A stretch of DNA of 64,000 nucleotides, taken from NCBI GenBank assembly GCA_902702965.1, contig CACRXP010000016.1, forward strand, positions 2,618,952 through 2,682,951. Reading direction: 5' to 3'. Of this stretch, positions 54,252 to 64,000 are shown one piece after another (position 1 is the first letter of the stretch; every line of letters begins with the position of its first letter). Made by a program: the position numbers and the translations under genes. The notes under the pieces were generated by a model that was given only the letters and a program-made list of their open reading frames with translations, was not told the origin of the DNA and did not search any database. Origin of the DNA: Spirometra erinaceieuropaei (lineage: Eukaryota > Platyhelminthes > Cestoda > Diphyllobothriidea > Diphyllobothriidae).

Positions 54252-54299
54252 TGAAGGCTGATTGCGTGGTGTAGTCTTCAGGTTGTGCGATACTTGTTT

Positions 54300-55213
54300 T
54301 TGGTGCTCCATTAGATGTCTTTTAACGAGGTCAGACACATTTTAATGTAAGGAAGCGTTCGACAGTTTTTTGGGTTTTTGTGGCGCCTGATCGGATCAAT
54401 CTAGTTAATTATATCTTTCTTTTGATTCTTGTTATCTTATGCATCGGCGTACAAGATATCTAGGATATTCTTTTTGGGAAAATACCTGGGTTCAATTTTG
54501 TACCCTTCGTTTTGAGAGGAGTGTGTCTTCGCTTGATTAAGTAGGGTGTTAACAGCACTCCGTTTCTGAACGATATGGTGGTTGCTCTCGTAATGTAGGA
54601 TAACTTATACATAAGCTTCTTTGCGGTATACTGATGCGTGGAATGTCCCGTCAGTTTTTCGCTATACAAGGACATCAGAAAATGGGAAGTTGGTGTCAAC
54701 TTCTCTTTCGAGTCTAAAGGTGATTCCCGGTAGTGTTGAGTTAATAGAGTTATGCAGCGTTTCCAGCTGATCCCTCTTGATGATGACAAACGTTTCATAT
54801 ACGTGGCGTACCCATACTTTTTGGTTGAATAATGGTAGGGCCATGGCCCCTAATTTTTGCCTTGTAACCTCAACCAAAATGCCAGAAGTAGGTGACCCCA
54901 TAGGAGTTCCTTTCTACTGTCGATAATATTCATGTGCGAACAGAAAGTTTGTTTCCAGACATAATTTCAAAAATTTAGGCAAAGTAGATGCAGGAACATC
55001 GATTTCGTAGGATTGTATGAGTTTTTCTGTGCATTGACTTGCCAAATCGAGGGGTATGGACATGAATAGAGTGACAACATCAAACGATACCATTATCTCA
55101 TCCGTATTAATAGGGAGTTCTATTATTTTGTCTAGAAATTCAATAGAATTCGCGATTGAAGTCCCACAATCCTTTGTTAAGGGATGGAGATTGTGGAATG
55201 GCCATAACCACAT
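54300..55213 (-). pseudogene. Penelope-like element reverse-transcriptase relic
   Basis: The minus strand from 55213 reads reverse-transcriptase motifs in order: EIMVSFDVVTLFMSIP (motif A, Asp intact), KFLKLCLETNFLF, one in-frame TAG at 54914-54916, then KGTPMGSPTSGILVEV and KVWVRHVYETFVIIKR. In PLEs the last motif is Y-V-D-D-T-F; here it is HVYET, so both catalytic aspartates are lost. The end of the domain (GITFRLEREVDTNFPFSDVLV) follows before a frameshift near 54700-54660. GTPMGSP and FVIIKR are strongly PLE-like. A degraded thumb region continues to about 54300. The element is dead and carries no GIY-YIG part. Confidence 0.75.
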
Positions 55214-55557
55214 CCTACCGTAGAAATGGACATTACGTGGTTATTCCACAGTAGTTGATTTTCTTTGACTCAAATTTTCAGCGAAATTTCTGGTCCTACC
55301 CTCAAAAGTCATGTCCCAGAGATTAACTCCATGTCCTGCACTACATAATTTCCGAACGTATTCGCTTGATGCTTGCCTGGAGTTCATATACCAAAAACCG
55401 CACAGGGAACGCTGAGGGACCCACTGAGGAGCCGTAACCCCCGCAGCTCTGCCATGCAGCGGCAGAATATCGGCGACTTGACTTTTAGATAGTATCTGTG
55501 TCGGTAGTACGGTATAGTACATTCGCCACATATGCATGTATATGCAGAATAAATTAT
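55214..55557. other. Sequence between PLE relic and SINE
   Basis: It may hold the N-terminal part of the PLE on the minus strand, but no motif was recognised. Confidence 0.25.
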
Positions 55558-55778
55558 CGACAAAGACAAGGGAGATTGGAATGACCAGTTCCGGCTTATT
55601 AGCCGTCGTCAGCCAGCCATACCCAATCACGATGCGTGCGACATCTGGGGCTTCATTCCACTACCTGTTGGTTAGAAGTCCTACGCCTCTAACCATCGAG
55701 CCACGGGCTTGTTGTCCTGTCGGTTGCGATCGGGGATATACAATGGTTGGGGGCCCTCACCGATCGTGTAACGGAACC
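55558..55778 (-). mobile_element. S2 SINE, minus copy
   Basis: GACAAAGACAAGGGAGATTGG, AGCCGTCGTCAGCCAGCC, then the inverted tRNA-like head (CTCTAACCATCGAGCCACGGGC, GTCCTGTCGGTTGCGATCG) and GGGGGCCCTCACCGATCG. Confidence 0.6.
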
Positions 55779-57090
55779 AAATCGCCAGATACGTCGACGC
55801 AACTTCCGTCATCATCAAAAGGCACTGTTGAATTCAGTCTTTCCCGACATCCAGTTTACTATGGAAGAGGAGGTCAACAATCAGTTGACCTTCCTTGACG
55901 TACAAGCGACAAAACTGGTAAGCGGAAATATCAGAACAACGGCCCACGGCAGTGCAACTAGTGCCAGGCGACTCCTCCACTTCTGAAGCAACCACTCCGT
56001 TGGTAACGAACGTGGTTGTGTCAGAATCCTCTTCCGACACGTTTAAACAAACTGGAGCGATGAAAATGGGAAGAAAGATGAGGTTAAGATCTTGCATTTC
56101 CTATTTAAAGCCAACGGTTATCCGGAGTCCCTCATATGCAAGAGTTAGGGAAGTTCCAATCTGTGCGGTTGAACGGAGAAAACCCGAAGTTTTGGCTTGA
56201 GGAACGGCAAGATTCTTGAATCCGTTCGAGATCAGTGTGGTTCGTTAGTCAGAGTCAATAATCAGACAGCAAATAATGAGGTCCAAAGACCCGCTACTGG
56301 TGACAGTACAATCAGCGGTGGTCTACAGCATACCATGCCAAAACTGTGATGCGATATATGTTGGTGAAACGGGCAAATGCCTCGGCACAAGATTGCATGA
56401 GCACCAGCTTGCTGGCTATGGTTTATGGCCACATACTACAGAAAAACCACAATTTCGACTTTGAGAAAGCAGGGGTTATCGGCCGAGCTAATGACAAGAT
56501 GGTCAGACTGATGCTCGAAAGTTGGTCCTCAACTGACACATTTAACGGAGCCATAGATCCGCATCCCGCCTACCAAGCGTTAAGCACAAGGCTCGAGACA
56601 GTGCGGACAAAGCCATCAGGGTAGTCGAGGAAAGTCACTTGTGGTCAAATGCTGACGCCAGCGAAAAATAGGAAAGGAGCTGGCTAGAGGTCATATGAAC
56701 AGCACGGGACACCACCTCACCGGACACCCACGAGACTGAGATCAACTCACACGACCCACAATAACTGATCAGTACGTTAGGTGACGACAGGAAGGCCGAC
56801 AAGCACGCCGGCTCGCCAACAATTACGACGGCCGCAAATGGGTTAAGGATTACAGGAGCCCACCGGCGGTCAAACTCGGAAAGGTCAACGCTAATTAGCA
56901 GCAAACGGGCAGATCATAGTCCGTGCCTTGAGCACGGGTATAATACCAGGCAGGCATCAAGGCCTAAGCAATCAAGACCAGCAAGAACAACCAACACACT
57001 ACTCTGGTGATGGAAAATATCGAGCTCCAGAATCGTCAATCCAAATATATTTTGGTCGATAAGCCCGTTCTTTCTTCTTCTTTTTCCTCA
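55779..57090 (+). pseudogene. Penelope-like element relic: RT end, GIY-YIG domain and 3' terminal repeat
   Basis: At 55800-55915 the plus frame has the end of the RT (VFPDIQFTMEEEVNNQLTFLDV), equivalent to the end of the 54.7-kb relic. A frameshifted linker follows (about 55920-56270). At 56276-56464 the GIY-YIG domain starts: VVYSIPCQNCDAIYVGETGK with intact YVGET, then RLHEHQLA with Arg and His-Glu-His. A frameshift near 56400 leads to NHNFDFEKAGVIG and LESWSSTDTFNGAIDP (56440-56624). A ~380-base 3' region follows, then a decayed hammerhead-like motif at about 57003-57045 (CTGGTGA, GGAAAA, CGTC). It is the most complete PLE here but has at least three breaks. The RT core (catalytic YVDDT region) is missing. 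Confidence 0.7.
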
Positions 57091-57101
57091 GGAGATAATG
57101 T

Positions 57102-57102
<1 letters not shown>

Positions 57103-57136
<34 letters not shown>
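57103..57136. repeat. (AT)n microsatellite
   Basis: About 17 AT units, at the junction between the PLE end and an S2 SINE. Confidence 0.9.
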
Positions 57137-57139
<3 letters not shown>

Positions 57140-57570
57140 AGTGGGCGCTCACCGATCAGGTTACGGAACATGCTCGTTCCGTTGTGCCTTGGGGCACATA
57201 CTAGAACCCTCGCAGGCAGTCGCACAGCGACTAGTAGAATTATGTAAATCGTGTGGTACCGACAAAGACAAGGGAGACCGGAAAGGCCATTTCTGGCTTA
57301 TTAACCGTCATCAGCCAGTCATACCCAACCCCAAGTGTGGATCACTTGAGATTCGAACCCGGGATCTTTGGTCATGGAGTTTGACGCTCTACCATTGAGC
57401 CACGGGCCCGTTGTCCTGTCGGTTGTGATCGGGAATATTAATTATGATAGTGGGCGCTCACCGATCAGGTTACAGAACATGCTCGTTCCGTTGTGCCTTG
57501 GGGCTCATACTAGAACCCTCGCAGGCAGTCGGACAGCGACTAGTAGAATGATGTAAATCGTGTGGTACCG
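57137..57570 (-). mobile_element. S2b SINE, minus copy plus a second partial copy in tandem
   Basis: Full minus copy 57137-57440: GTGGGCGCTCACCGATCAGG, CCTCGCAGGCAGTCGCACAG, GACAAGGGAGACCGGAAAGG, then the inverted head CTCTACCATTGAGCCACGGG. A second copy of the first 125 bases follows at 57446-57570 and stops at ATGTAAATCGTGTGGTACCG. That string also occurs inside the first copy at 57242-57261. Confidence 0.6.
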
Positions 57571-57665
57571 TTTCGGCCACTGTCTCTGACGATGGATTCA
57601 AGTGAGAATCCGAAACGTCAGGCGAATGAAGCCTTGTTCCAGCGATCGCTGCTTCTTCTTCTACT
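57571..57665 (+). mobile_element. Solo hammerhead-bearing PLE terminal repeat
   Basis: TTTCGGCCACTGTCTCTGACGA to CCAGCGATCGCTGCTTCTTC is the end part of a PLE terminal repeat, with the tail shortened. No PLE coding sequence is adjacent. Confidence 0.5.
57582..57623 (+). ncRNA. Hammerhead ribozyme-like motif, core intact
   Basis: CTGACGA (57586-57592), T, stem II GGATTC/GAATCC with loop AAGTGA, GAAAC (57612-57616), GTC (57617-57619). Stem I: GTCT (57582-57585) with AGGC (57620-57623). Confidence 0.6.
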
Positions 57666-57719
57666 TGTTAAGTCTATCTTTAAGATTAGTACAGGTATTG
57701 CGGAAAGACTTATACACTA

Positions 57720-58000
57720 GGTTTGCGCTTTGCTTTTAGTGCTTGGTCTTGGGGTTTGCGTAGAGCTTAGAAGTTAGGCTTGGAGTTCATTTTGGCACCG
57801 ATTTCGACACCCATATTCCGTGCCAAATTCATAATCCTTATCATAAAACTAACTCTAATCCTACCGACCCTAATTTTTAACCAGCCCCGTAACCGTAATA
57901 CTCTCGCTAAATTCTAACCGTTGCCTTAACAATGACCATTCATCCGGCATAAATCCTAAATCTAACCCTAGCTCCGACACAAACCAAAAACCCAGACCAA
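57720..58000. repeat. Degenerate telomere-like sequence
   Basis: TTAGG-like pieces (GGTCTTGGGGTTTGCG, AGAAGTTAGGCTTGG) turn into CCTAA-like pieces (ACTAACTCTAATCCTACCG, ATCTAACCCTAGCTCC). This suggests an old inverted arrangement. No ends were found. Confidence 0.4.
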
Positions 58001-59539
58001 AGTGTTTGGAATGCCTACACTCCGAAGCCAGCCAATCACTGGAGTCCACGTGCGTTTTCTCTACAGTGCTGTCATCTTAATCGTGGTGCTTCTCCATTGA
58101 CTGCTTCCCTCGAGCTTGATTGATCTGCGTATTCGAATTATCGACCAGTTCGTCTGGAATGTTCTTCCCGAAGGGCATTGGGCCGAGTGCCGGCGAACTA
58201 CAGTAGGATGTTATAAATACGCGTAACTTCCCCAGTTAGACTCGACTTGCAGTTTCCTAATACACTTTTCCGTGGCCAGTCGTCTTCTCCTTCTGTGCCG
58301 CGTTGGTATCGGGGACAAGAGTTGGGTACGCATACGCACCCACGTGCTTTCAAGTACCATGTCGGATCATAACACAAAGTCCCAACCTCCACCCACCCTG
58401 AAATGACCCCTGGTAGTGAGTAATAGCGCATGCGATTTTGTCAGAGAGCTCGAACAAGTGTTTTTAACCCACACGTAGGCCATTGGTCGACCTACCTGCC
58501 AATGGAACCTTTCCTCCGCTGACCCCCACCGCGGAACCGCGTAATCGCCTTCCACTAACAGCCAATTAGATCAGCGAAAATTTAAAAAAATAGATATTAA
58601 ACCTCTCTACCCACCTTCTACATTAACTCAAAGTTTGGAGAGTCAGATGGATAAATGGACTGCGCAAAAGGACACTTCCGTCGTACCTACTTTTTTAATT
58701 CTAGCCTTTTACACTTTAAAAAAGCTGGAACACATTTCGCTGCCTCGCCCTGGTAGCGGAGCAATGCCGAAGTCCCAAGGCAGCTGCATTCACCGCTTTT
58801 CCCTAATAACTGCACATTAATGGGGATTTCCGTTTTGGGCAGGAGTTCCGTTCCAGAGCTCTCACAGGCGGTCGGCCAGTAACTAATAATTGGTAAGTTT
58901 TGGGGGGATAACAAACAGAAACGGCCATTTTGCAGTCGTCAACCGGTCCTTCTCAGAGCCAAGTTTAATCGACCCTCACAAATTTGGCCTCCGCCCAGTC
59001 TACCACATATTGCGTCACTATCGTACCAGAGGCAGGAGTAGGACGTTTGTTATGAACGTCAGGGAGGTCTAACTGGGACGTTCTGAATCAAAGTAGTCGT
59101 AGACTAATCCTCAGACCTAACTGTCGATAGCCAGCGGGTTAAACTGCTTCACATCGAGCTGACGATTGAGTATCTAGGCATGCCACTGTTATTGCTATCG
59201 AATCAAAACTTAGGTATTTGTAAATTCTGGCCTGAGACCTCGTTCCATTTGTAACCCTCTAAGAAATGTTCTGTAATGAGGAAGAAACAGAGGAGATTGG
59301 CTGGTTCGCCAATCTCCCATGAGGGCTGCTAACTAAAAGTCCAAACACATGTGTCTCACTGATTTTCTGCGTCTGTTTGACTCACTATTAGTGCGTTAAG
59401 TCACTTGGTAGTTGAATACTACTGACTACTCGTGAGTAGACCAGGAGTAATACGCCGTTGTTCCGCTGATGTTTATGAAGTTTAGTCTGAACAGGGCCAT
59501 CTCATATAATAGGCGGGCTAAATCGATCAGCATTTGTGT
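58001..59539. other. Unassigned sequence
   Basis: About 1.5 kb with short ORFs on both strands that shadow one another. No recognised domain or repeat. Confidence 0.3.
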
Positions 59540-59800
59540 ACTTGACAGTTCAGCCGTCATTACCGACAATGTCCACCGTGTGTCCCACATCAGGGGGGGG
59601 GGCACAGAGACGGTGACTTGCACGTGGACTAGTTTATAGTGATCACGGACTTGCGCAGCATCTACCGTACTGTCTCCCCCCTCACCCACCTTGGTCTCGT
59701 GTCATAACAGAGTCGAGAAGAGACCGGAGACGGGAGTGGGCGCAGGCGCAGGCGGCTGGCGCGACGTGATCCGGTGCCTAGGCGTGCCAACACACCCTGG
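59540..59800 (-). repeat. Dispersed repeat R3, reverse copy
   Basis: AGTTCAGCCGTCATTACCGAC, AATGTCCACCGTGTGTCCC, GTGGACTAGTTTATAGTGATC, CAGCATCTACCGTACTGTC and GTGCCTAGGCGTGCC follow reverse R3 order. Confidence 0.55.
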
Positions 59801-60430
59801 ACCCAGATGTAGCCCGGTGTGTTGATCCAGCGGAATTCCTGCGCGGTCGAGTCAGAAGAAGTTTGTCCCTGAGACTTTACTGTAAATTTGCACAAACTAA
59901 TTTTCAAATAAATGAGAAAGCTAGCAGAGGAGATTATTAGATGCCCCCTCTTTGAGGTGTTAACGGTGAGCATACTATATGAACGTGGTGTATGGGGAGG
60001 CAACTCGGACGGCATCCTTGCACGGGTTGTGATAACCGTGCCGACCGGCGGGCTAAATCAGATGAGGATATTCGGTGTTGTGGGTTCCCGCACCGAATAA
60101 TCCACCTCTCATCTCTACTCCTTCCCCCTTCCACTTCAAAAAGTCCTACGGAGAGGGCGAAATGCAATGGCGTAGACGCTTCAGGCTAACACGGGTCACT
60201 CTTCACTAAAAAGAAGTTGTCATTCTTATTGGAATTCGGCGACCGCCTGGGATGCTTAAGTAGTACTATTCAGGGATGGTAGTGCTTAGCTCTCGCAGGG
60301 AAGGAGCTAGAAATGTGCCCTAGACGGATGCTGGGAAACCCGAAATCTGCAAGTATACCGGGACTTATACTTGCAAGCTCGCCGTGGAAGAACAACAAAG
60401 TACAATAACAACCTTTTCCCCCACTTCATT
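59801..60430. other. Unassigned sequence
   Basis: No recognisable gene or repeat. It ends in CTTCATT (60424-60430), the left target duplicate of the next element. Confidence 0.3.
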
Positions 60431-60871
60431 GGGCTAGATCGCAGTTGGTAGCCAGGCCCCGTATTACAGGTGGCTGGGGGTTTGTTTACTGGGGCTTTTT
60501 GTGGGGCTACATAATCACCTCTGACCCATTTGGCGTCCATTTTACGTTTGAGGTTGGGATTAGGGTAACGGTTAATGGTGTCCGATTTTCGGGTTAGGGT
60601 TATGCCCTTAAGGCTTAGGTTTTTGGGTTACGGTTAGGGTTTGAGGTTACGACTAGGTTTCAGTGTTACGGCTAGGTTTTATAGATAGGTCTATGTCTAA
60701 GGGCTACGGTTACGTTTACGATTTCGATAAGGCTTAGGGGTAGGGTTAAGTTCGCCGTTGGGGCTAACGGTTAACGTTTAAGTTTATGGTTAGGGTTAGG
60801 GTTAATTTTAGGATTAGGGTTAAGGTCGCCGTCCGCTTCCACATTCCTGGCTACCAACTGCGATCTAGCCC
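60431..60871. mobile_element. TIR element type B with telomere-like core
   Basis: GGGCTAGATCGCAGTTGGTA (60431 onward, 26 bases with GCCAGG) is exactly reverse-complementary to 60846-60871. TTCATT (6 or 7 bases with the preceding C) stands on both sides, a likely target duplication. Inside, 60455-60530 resembles the right end of type A (CGTATTACAGGTGGCTGGGG, GTGGGGCTACATAATC). Then 60545-60835 is a degenerate TTAGGG array. No ORF. Confidence 0.65.
60545..60835 (+). repeat. Degenerate telomere-like array inside type B element
   Basis: GGTTAGGGTTATGCCC, GGTTACGGTTAGGGTTTG and GGTTAGGGTTAGGGTTAAT among many variants, about 290 bases. Confidence 0.7.
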
Positions 60872-60924
60872 TTCATTGCTCTCCATCCCGCATGCTGTTA
60901 GGGTGAATCTGCTAACTCTGTCAA

Positions 60925-61262
60925 TTCGAGGAGTAACCGGCTGGGACGTAGGATGGCGTTAATTGTTGGAGAACTGGCGCGCTTCTCCAAACAAGGCAGG
61001 TTCCGCTAAAAGGCAGAGCGATGCAACGCCGACGTCGCCTTTGCCATCCGAAACGACATCACGGGAAGGCTGCACTGTCTGCTACAGGGCATTAAAGACC
61101 GCCTAATGAGCCACATCCTACCTCTACGATGAACCAAATTCGTCACCACGATCAGCGTTTATGTCCCCTTAATGACCAGCTCCGATACGACAATGGACAA
61201 ATTCTACAAAAGACTGCAGGTCCACCTGGCGACTGTACAGAGGGCGGACAAGCTGAATTGAC
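60925..61262 (+). pseudogene. RTE-type LINE endonuclease relic
   Basis: A plus frame reads GELARFSKQGRFR, then (after a stop) DVAFAIRNDITGRLHCLLQG, IKDRLMSHILPL, (stop), ISVYVPLMTSSDTTMDKFYK and VQRADKL. These are consecutive blocks of the apurinic-type endonuclease domain of RTE LINEs common in tapeworms: AFAIRND, the INDRLM-like block, the YAPPMTSSD-like block and FYxxL. A stretch expected between ELAR and FSxQG is missing, as is the catalytic GDFNA block that should follow KADKL. At least two in-frame stops. The family call rests on memory of this conserved domain. Confidence 0.6.
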
Positions 61263-61689
61263 GTAAATGGTAAGGGTCTCACGAACCAACTACTTATATC
61301 TCACGAGCCCTTAGCCTTAAAGGCAACAAGTGAAACCGACCAGTGAATAATACGAAAATGTTAAACGTTAAGTTACCTGACAACAGAGCACGACAGCTAA
61401 GCAGGCCAATAAAGCGGGCTGTACAGGTGTGTCGTTTTTCGTCACATTCAAACAAGCAATCCGGGCAAAGAAAACGGGACTAAATTGTCAAAGGTAAATT
61501 ATTCGGATACCTCGGCACAGGTATCCCTCTACTAGGCCAAATGGCGATGTAATACGGCGCCGGAGGATATGCATAAGTCTAGAAAAAATGCGTAACCAAA
61601 CGATCGGGGAAATGAACGTGACGGCCACTGCGAGTGATGTAAGCAGGAGGTACAGTCGAAGAGGACTAACTGCGTGCTATGGTAGAGGA
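61263..61689. other. Unassigned sequence
   Basis: No gene was recognised. On the minus strand it follows the end of the Gypsy relic and could include its 3' LTR, but no LTR end was identified. Confidence 0.3.
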
Positions 61690-62880
61690 TGATTGCGCAG
61701 TTGGATGCTGTAGACATGGAGGAAGAGGAAGTATGCGGGACGGAGGGGTACAGGACAAGGGAGAGAAAGGGGGAGGGAGTGGGTAAGGTGAATAAGCTGG
61801 TGATAGTGAAGATGGAGGAACACGGATTAGGGGGTCAGCACACTTTTCTTCTTGTGACAGGTCCGGCGGCTCTTCTGCAACAGCAACCTTGGCCCAATCG
61901 ACACTGACCACGTCCTCCTTGTCACTGCGAAGAATCCGGCATGTCTTGGCGTTGAGCTCAAACACGCGGAACGGTCCCTCGTTTGGAGATTCCAGTGGTT
62001 GGCGCACACGGTCACACCGGACGAACACATGAGTGCAGTTGTCCAAGTCTTTTTCGACATAAGACTCAGTCGTTGAAGTTTGAGGTGGAACCGGAAAAGC
62101 GAGCGCATAAATTACCGCAAACGGTGCATAAAATTTTCATGAGTCTCGTTGACCCCGCGAGAGGTTGGAGTGATCATCTCGCCTGGCAGTCCGAGGGTAG
62201 TGCCGAAAACCAATTCAGCCGCGCTACAGCCCAGATCCGACTTCAGAGCTGCGCGGATGCTGAGGAGTGCAAGAGGAAGCTTGTCTGACCAGTTTCCTTG
62301 GTCTTCTACGGTCAGCAGGGCGGGCCTTAGCTGGCGATGGAAACGCTCAACCATACCGTTGACAGCTGGGTGGTAGGCTGTCGCCAAATGCGTGTACAAC
62401 CAAGGAAATTAACCAGCGTTTGGAAGAGTGCAGACTCAAACTGGGCACCACGATCAGTCGTAACCGTGGATGGGGCACCGAACATGGCGACCCAACGACT
62501 GACGAAGGCCTTCACGATAGTTTCAGGCCGCGCATTTGTCAAAGGAATGGCTTCAGCTCAGCGGGTATATCGATCGACACAGGTAAGGAGGTGAAACCAT
62601 TGGATGGAGGCAAGGGGCCTACGACATCCAGCTGCACATGGCTGAAGCGTAGGTCAGGGCTGAGGAAAGTGCCTAGTGGGGACTTGTTGTGACGCTGCAC
62701 CTTGTTGAGCTGGCAGCTCAGACACGACCGAGCCCAAGCTTTGACGCCCTTGTTCATGCCAGGCCAGATAAACTTTTCCGCGAGGAGCTTTTAAGAGGCT
62801 CGAATCCCAGGGTGGGAGAGTCCATGCCGAGCTCGAAATACAGCTCGACGCATCGAGGCGGGCAGTGAGGTCATCTGAGC
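61690..62880 (-). pseudogene. Ty3/Gypsy-type retrotransposon integrase relic
   Basis: Read on the minus strand from about 62880: the zinc-binding region (HGLSHPGIRAS, a stop, KFIWPGMNKGVKAWARSC and LSCQ, matching an H-H-C-C arrangement), then the catalytic core with its first Asp (FSHVQLDVVGPLPP). A frameshift near 62540 leads to PSTVTTDRGAQFES (second Asp). Another near 62400 leads to YHPAVNGMVERFHRQL (the Glu). The core ends with ELVFGTTLGLPGE. Two overlapping frames then give the C-terminal region (HVFVRCDRVRQPLESPNEGP, CRILRSDKEDVVSVDWAK) and a Pro/Ser-rich tail. All three catalytic residues survive but lie in different frames. Protease, RT and RNase H are absent: the element is 5'-truncated at about 62880. 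Not functional. Confidence 0.8.
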
Positions 62881-63189
62881 ACTACATTTGCACCCGACTT
62901 AAGGAAAGTCAAATCTGACTCGAATTTAGCAATTCATTCACATACGATTCTTCATGATGTCGACAGTTGCAGTTTTCGGCTTGTGGTCGTCTGGTGTTAT
63001 CTGTCTCGTGTACCCAGTTTATTCACTTTGGATGGAGGCCTTTTTAATAAACATTTTTCAATGACACTACCAAAATAAAACCTATCTCTCTCTCCCAAAT
63101 ATGACGCGCTTGAAGCTATCATGTTGTGCTAATAGCCGTGGCTTAAAAGGCCGCCATCTGAGAAGATAATTCGGAACTTGCAGTCAGCC
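62881..63189. other. Unassigned sequence
   Basis: No gene was recognised. AATAAA-like strings occur at about 63046 and 63073. No link to a transcript is visible. Confidence 0.25.
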
Positions 63190-63780
63190 CAGTTTTGTGC
63201 TTGTGCGAGATGGCCGCTTGGTGGACTGGGAGTCAGGCTGCAATGGCCCCTCCTCTGTCTGGTCTTTTAAGGAGCTCCCACCCAGTGGGATCCGCGCCGC
63301 TGTGGTGGCACGCATTAAGGTTCGGCAATTTGGCCGTCTCCGGTCTTCTTGACTTTGCCTTGACACTGCGTGCATGTGCGCGGGAGAGGAGAAGGAGGAA
63401 GAGGAGAAGGAGGAGAAGGAGGAGGAGGAGGAGGAGGAGGAGGAGGAGGAGGAGGAGGCGGGAATGTGGTGGGTGCTGCGCAAGTCTACCACCACTGAGA
63501 GTTTGGCCGTCGATTCCGACGATGTCCACCGTGTGGTACACAGCAATGTGCAGCAGGCACGGTAACTTGTGCGTGAATTAGTTTATAGCGGTAGTAGACT
63601 TGCGCATTATCTACCATACTCTCTCTTCCGTACTCCCCACCTGGACACAGTGTCAAGACAGAGTCAAGAAAATCGGAGGCGTGAGAGGACGCAGATGGTA
63701 CCACCACTACAAACTAATTCATGCGCAGGTCACTGTCGCTGAGCTCCTAGTGCTGTAGAGTACACGGTGACCATCGTAGG
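63190..63780. repeat. R3 inverted pair with a (GGA)n tract between
   Basis: A forward half (63285-63370: GTGGTGGCACGCATTAAGG, GTCTTCTTGACTTTGCCTTG) is followed by a (GGA)n-rich tract (about 63383-63460). A reverse half follows (63500-63700: GATGTCCACCGTGTGGTAC, GCGTGAATTAGTTTATAGCGG, AGAGTCAAGAAAATCGGAGG). The poly-Glu, poly-Arg and poly-Ser ORFs here are products of the triplet tract, not genes. Confidence 0.55.
63383..63460. repeat. (GGA)n purine-rich tract
   Basis: Near-perfect GGA/GAA triplets for about 75 bases on the plus strand. Confidence 0.9.
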
Positions 63781-64000
63781 AAACGAATGTCAAACGGCTC
63801 AGTACAAAATCTGCGTGTTTCGATAATTTCACTAGCCGACAGTAATACAGTACAACTTAGCTCTAAGTTTATTTGTTGAACTGCGCTCTAATACATTTTT
63901 AAACGGAGCGTAACCTACATCCTTAACTTGTTTTCAAGTACACAATACTACTGGTTTATCATTAGAAAGCTTATCAGTAGAGAAAGTATATTCCAAAACG
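63781..64000. other. Unassigned sequence at the window edge
   Basis: AT-rich, with no feature seen. Confidence 0.3.

Noticed and set aside
63184..63581. Poly-Ser, poly-Glu, poly-Arg and poly-Leu ORFs
   Set aside because: All come from reading the (GGA)n tract in different frames.

Overview
The window looks like a non-coding, transposon-rich stretch of a large eukaryotic genome. The best fit is a flatworm, and within that a diphyllobothriid-type tapeworm such as Spirometra, Dibothriocephalus or Schistocephalus. This is inferred from GT-AG introns of several kb, decayed Penelope-like, RTE-like, CR1/Jockey-like and Ty3/Gypsy-like retroelement relics whose wording I recognise from such worms, tRNA-derived SINEs, and telomere-like TTAGGG relics. 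No bacterial-style operon, rRNA gene or CRISPR array is visible. Two runs of N (24622-24735 and 37504-37579) are assembly gaps.

One host gene can be supported. It lies on the + strand and enters from the left edge. Exons at 268-605, 14641-14953 and 17680-18114 join in matching phases and encode two immunoglobulin domains, so the product is probably a cell-surface or secreted Ig-superfamily adhesion or recognition protein. Its first Ig domain is split by a ~14-kb intron that appears to use a GC-AG splice pair. The start codon and signal peptide would lie upstream of the window. The C-terminus was not found with confidence; a weak further exon is at 18924-19180.

The rest is mobile DNA and its debris.
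(a) Palindromic elements of ~990 bp with TA-flanked CAGT termini (1152-2141, 3025-4011 nested in 2782-4728, 11577-12908, 20294-21080, 24736-25564, 53259-54251).
(b) Penelope-like elements (PLEs) and their miniature inverted-repeat derivatives, whose ends carry hammerhead-ribozyme-like motifs (23.0, 35.1-35.5, 37.4-37.7, 43.2-43.9, 49.7-50.3, 50.6-51.1, 54.3-57.1 and 57.6 kb).
(c) Two tRNA-derived SINE families, one often found as head-to-head inverted pairs.
(d) Elements with terminal inverted repeats enclosing degenerate TTAGGG arrays (14.1, 29.2-30.5, 39.7-40.1, 44.7, 45.3-46.4 and 60.4-60.9 kb).
(e) A GC-rich dispersed repeat, here called R3.
(f) A solo LTR at 48341-48827 whose empty site survives in a neighbouring duplicate.
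(g) Broken pol fragments of CR1/Jockey-like (27.2-28.5 kb), RTE-like (60.9-61.3 kb) and Ty3/Gypsy-like (61.7-62.9 kb) elements.

All coordinates of repeats are by-eye alignments and may be off by several bases. No search or folding program was run.
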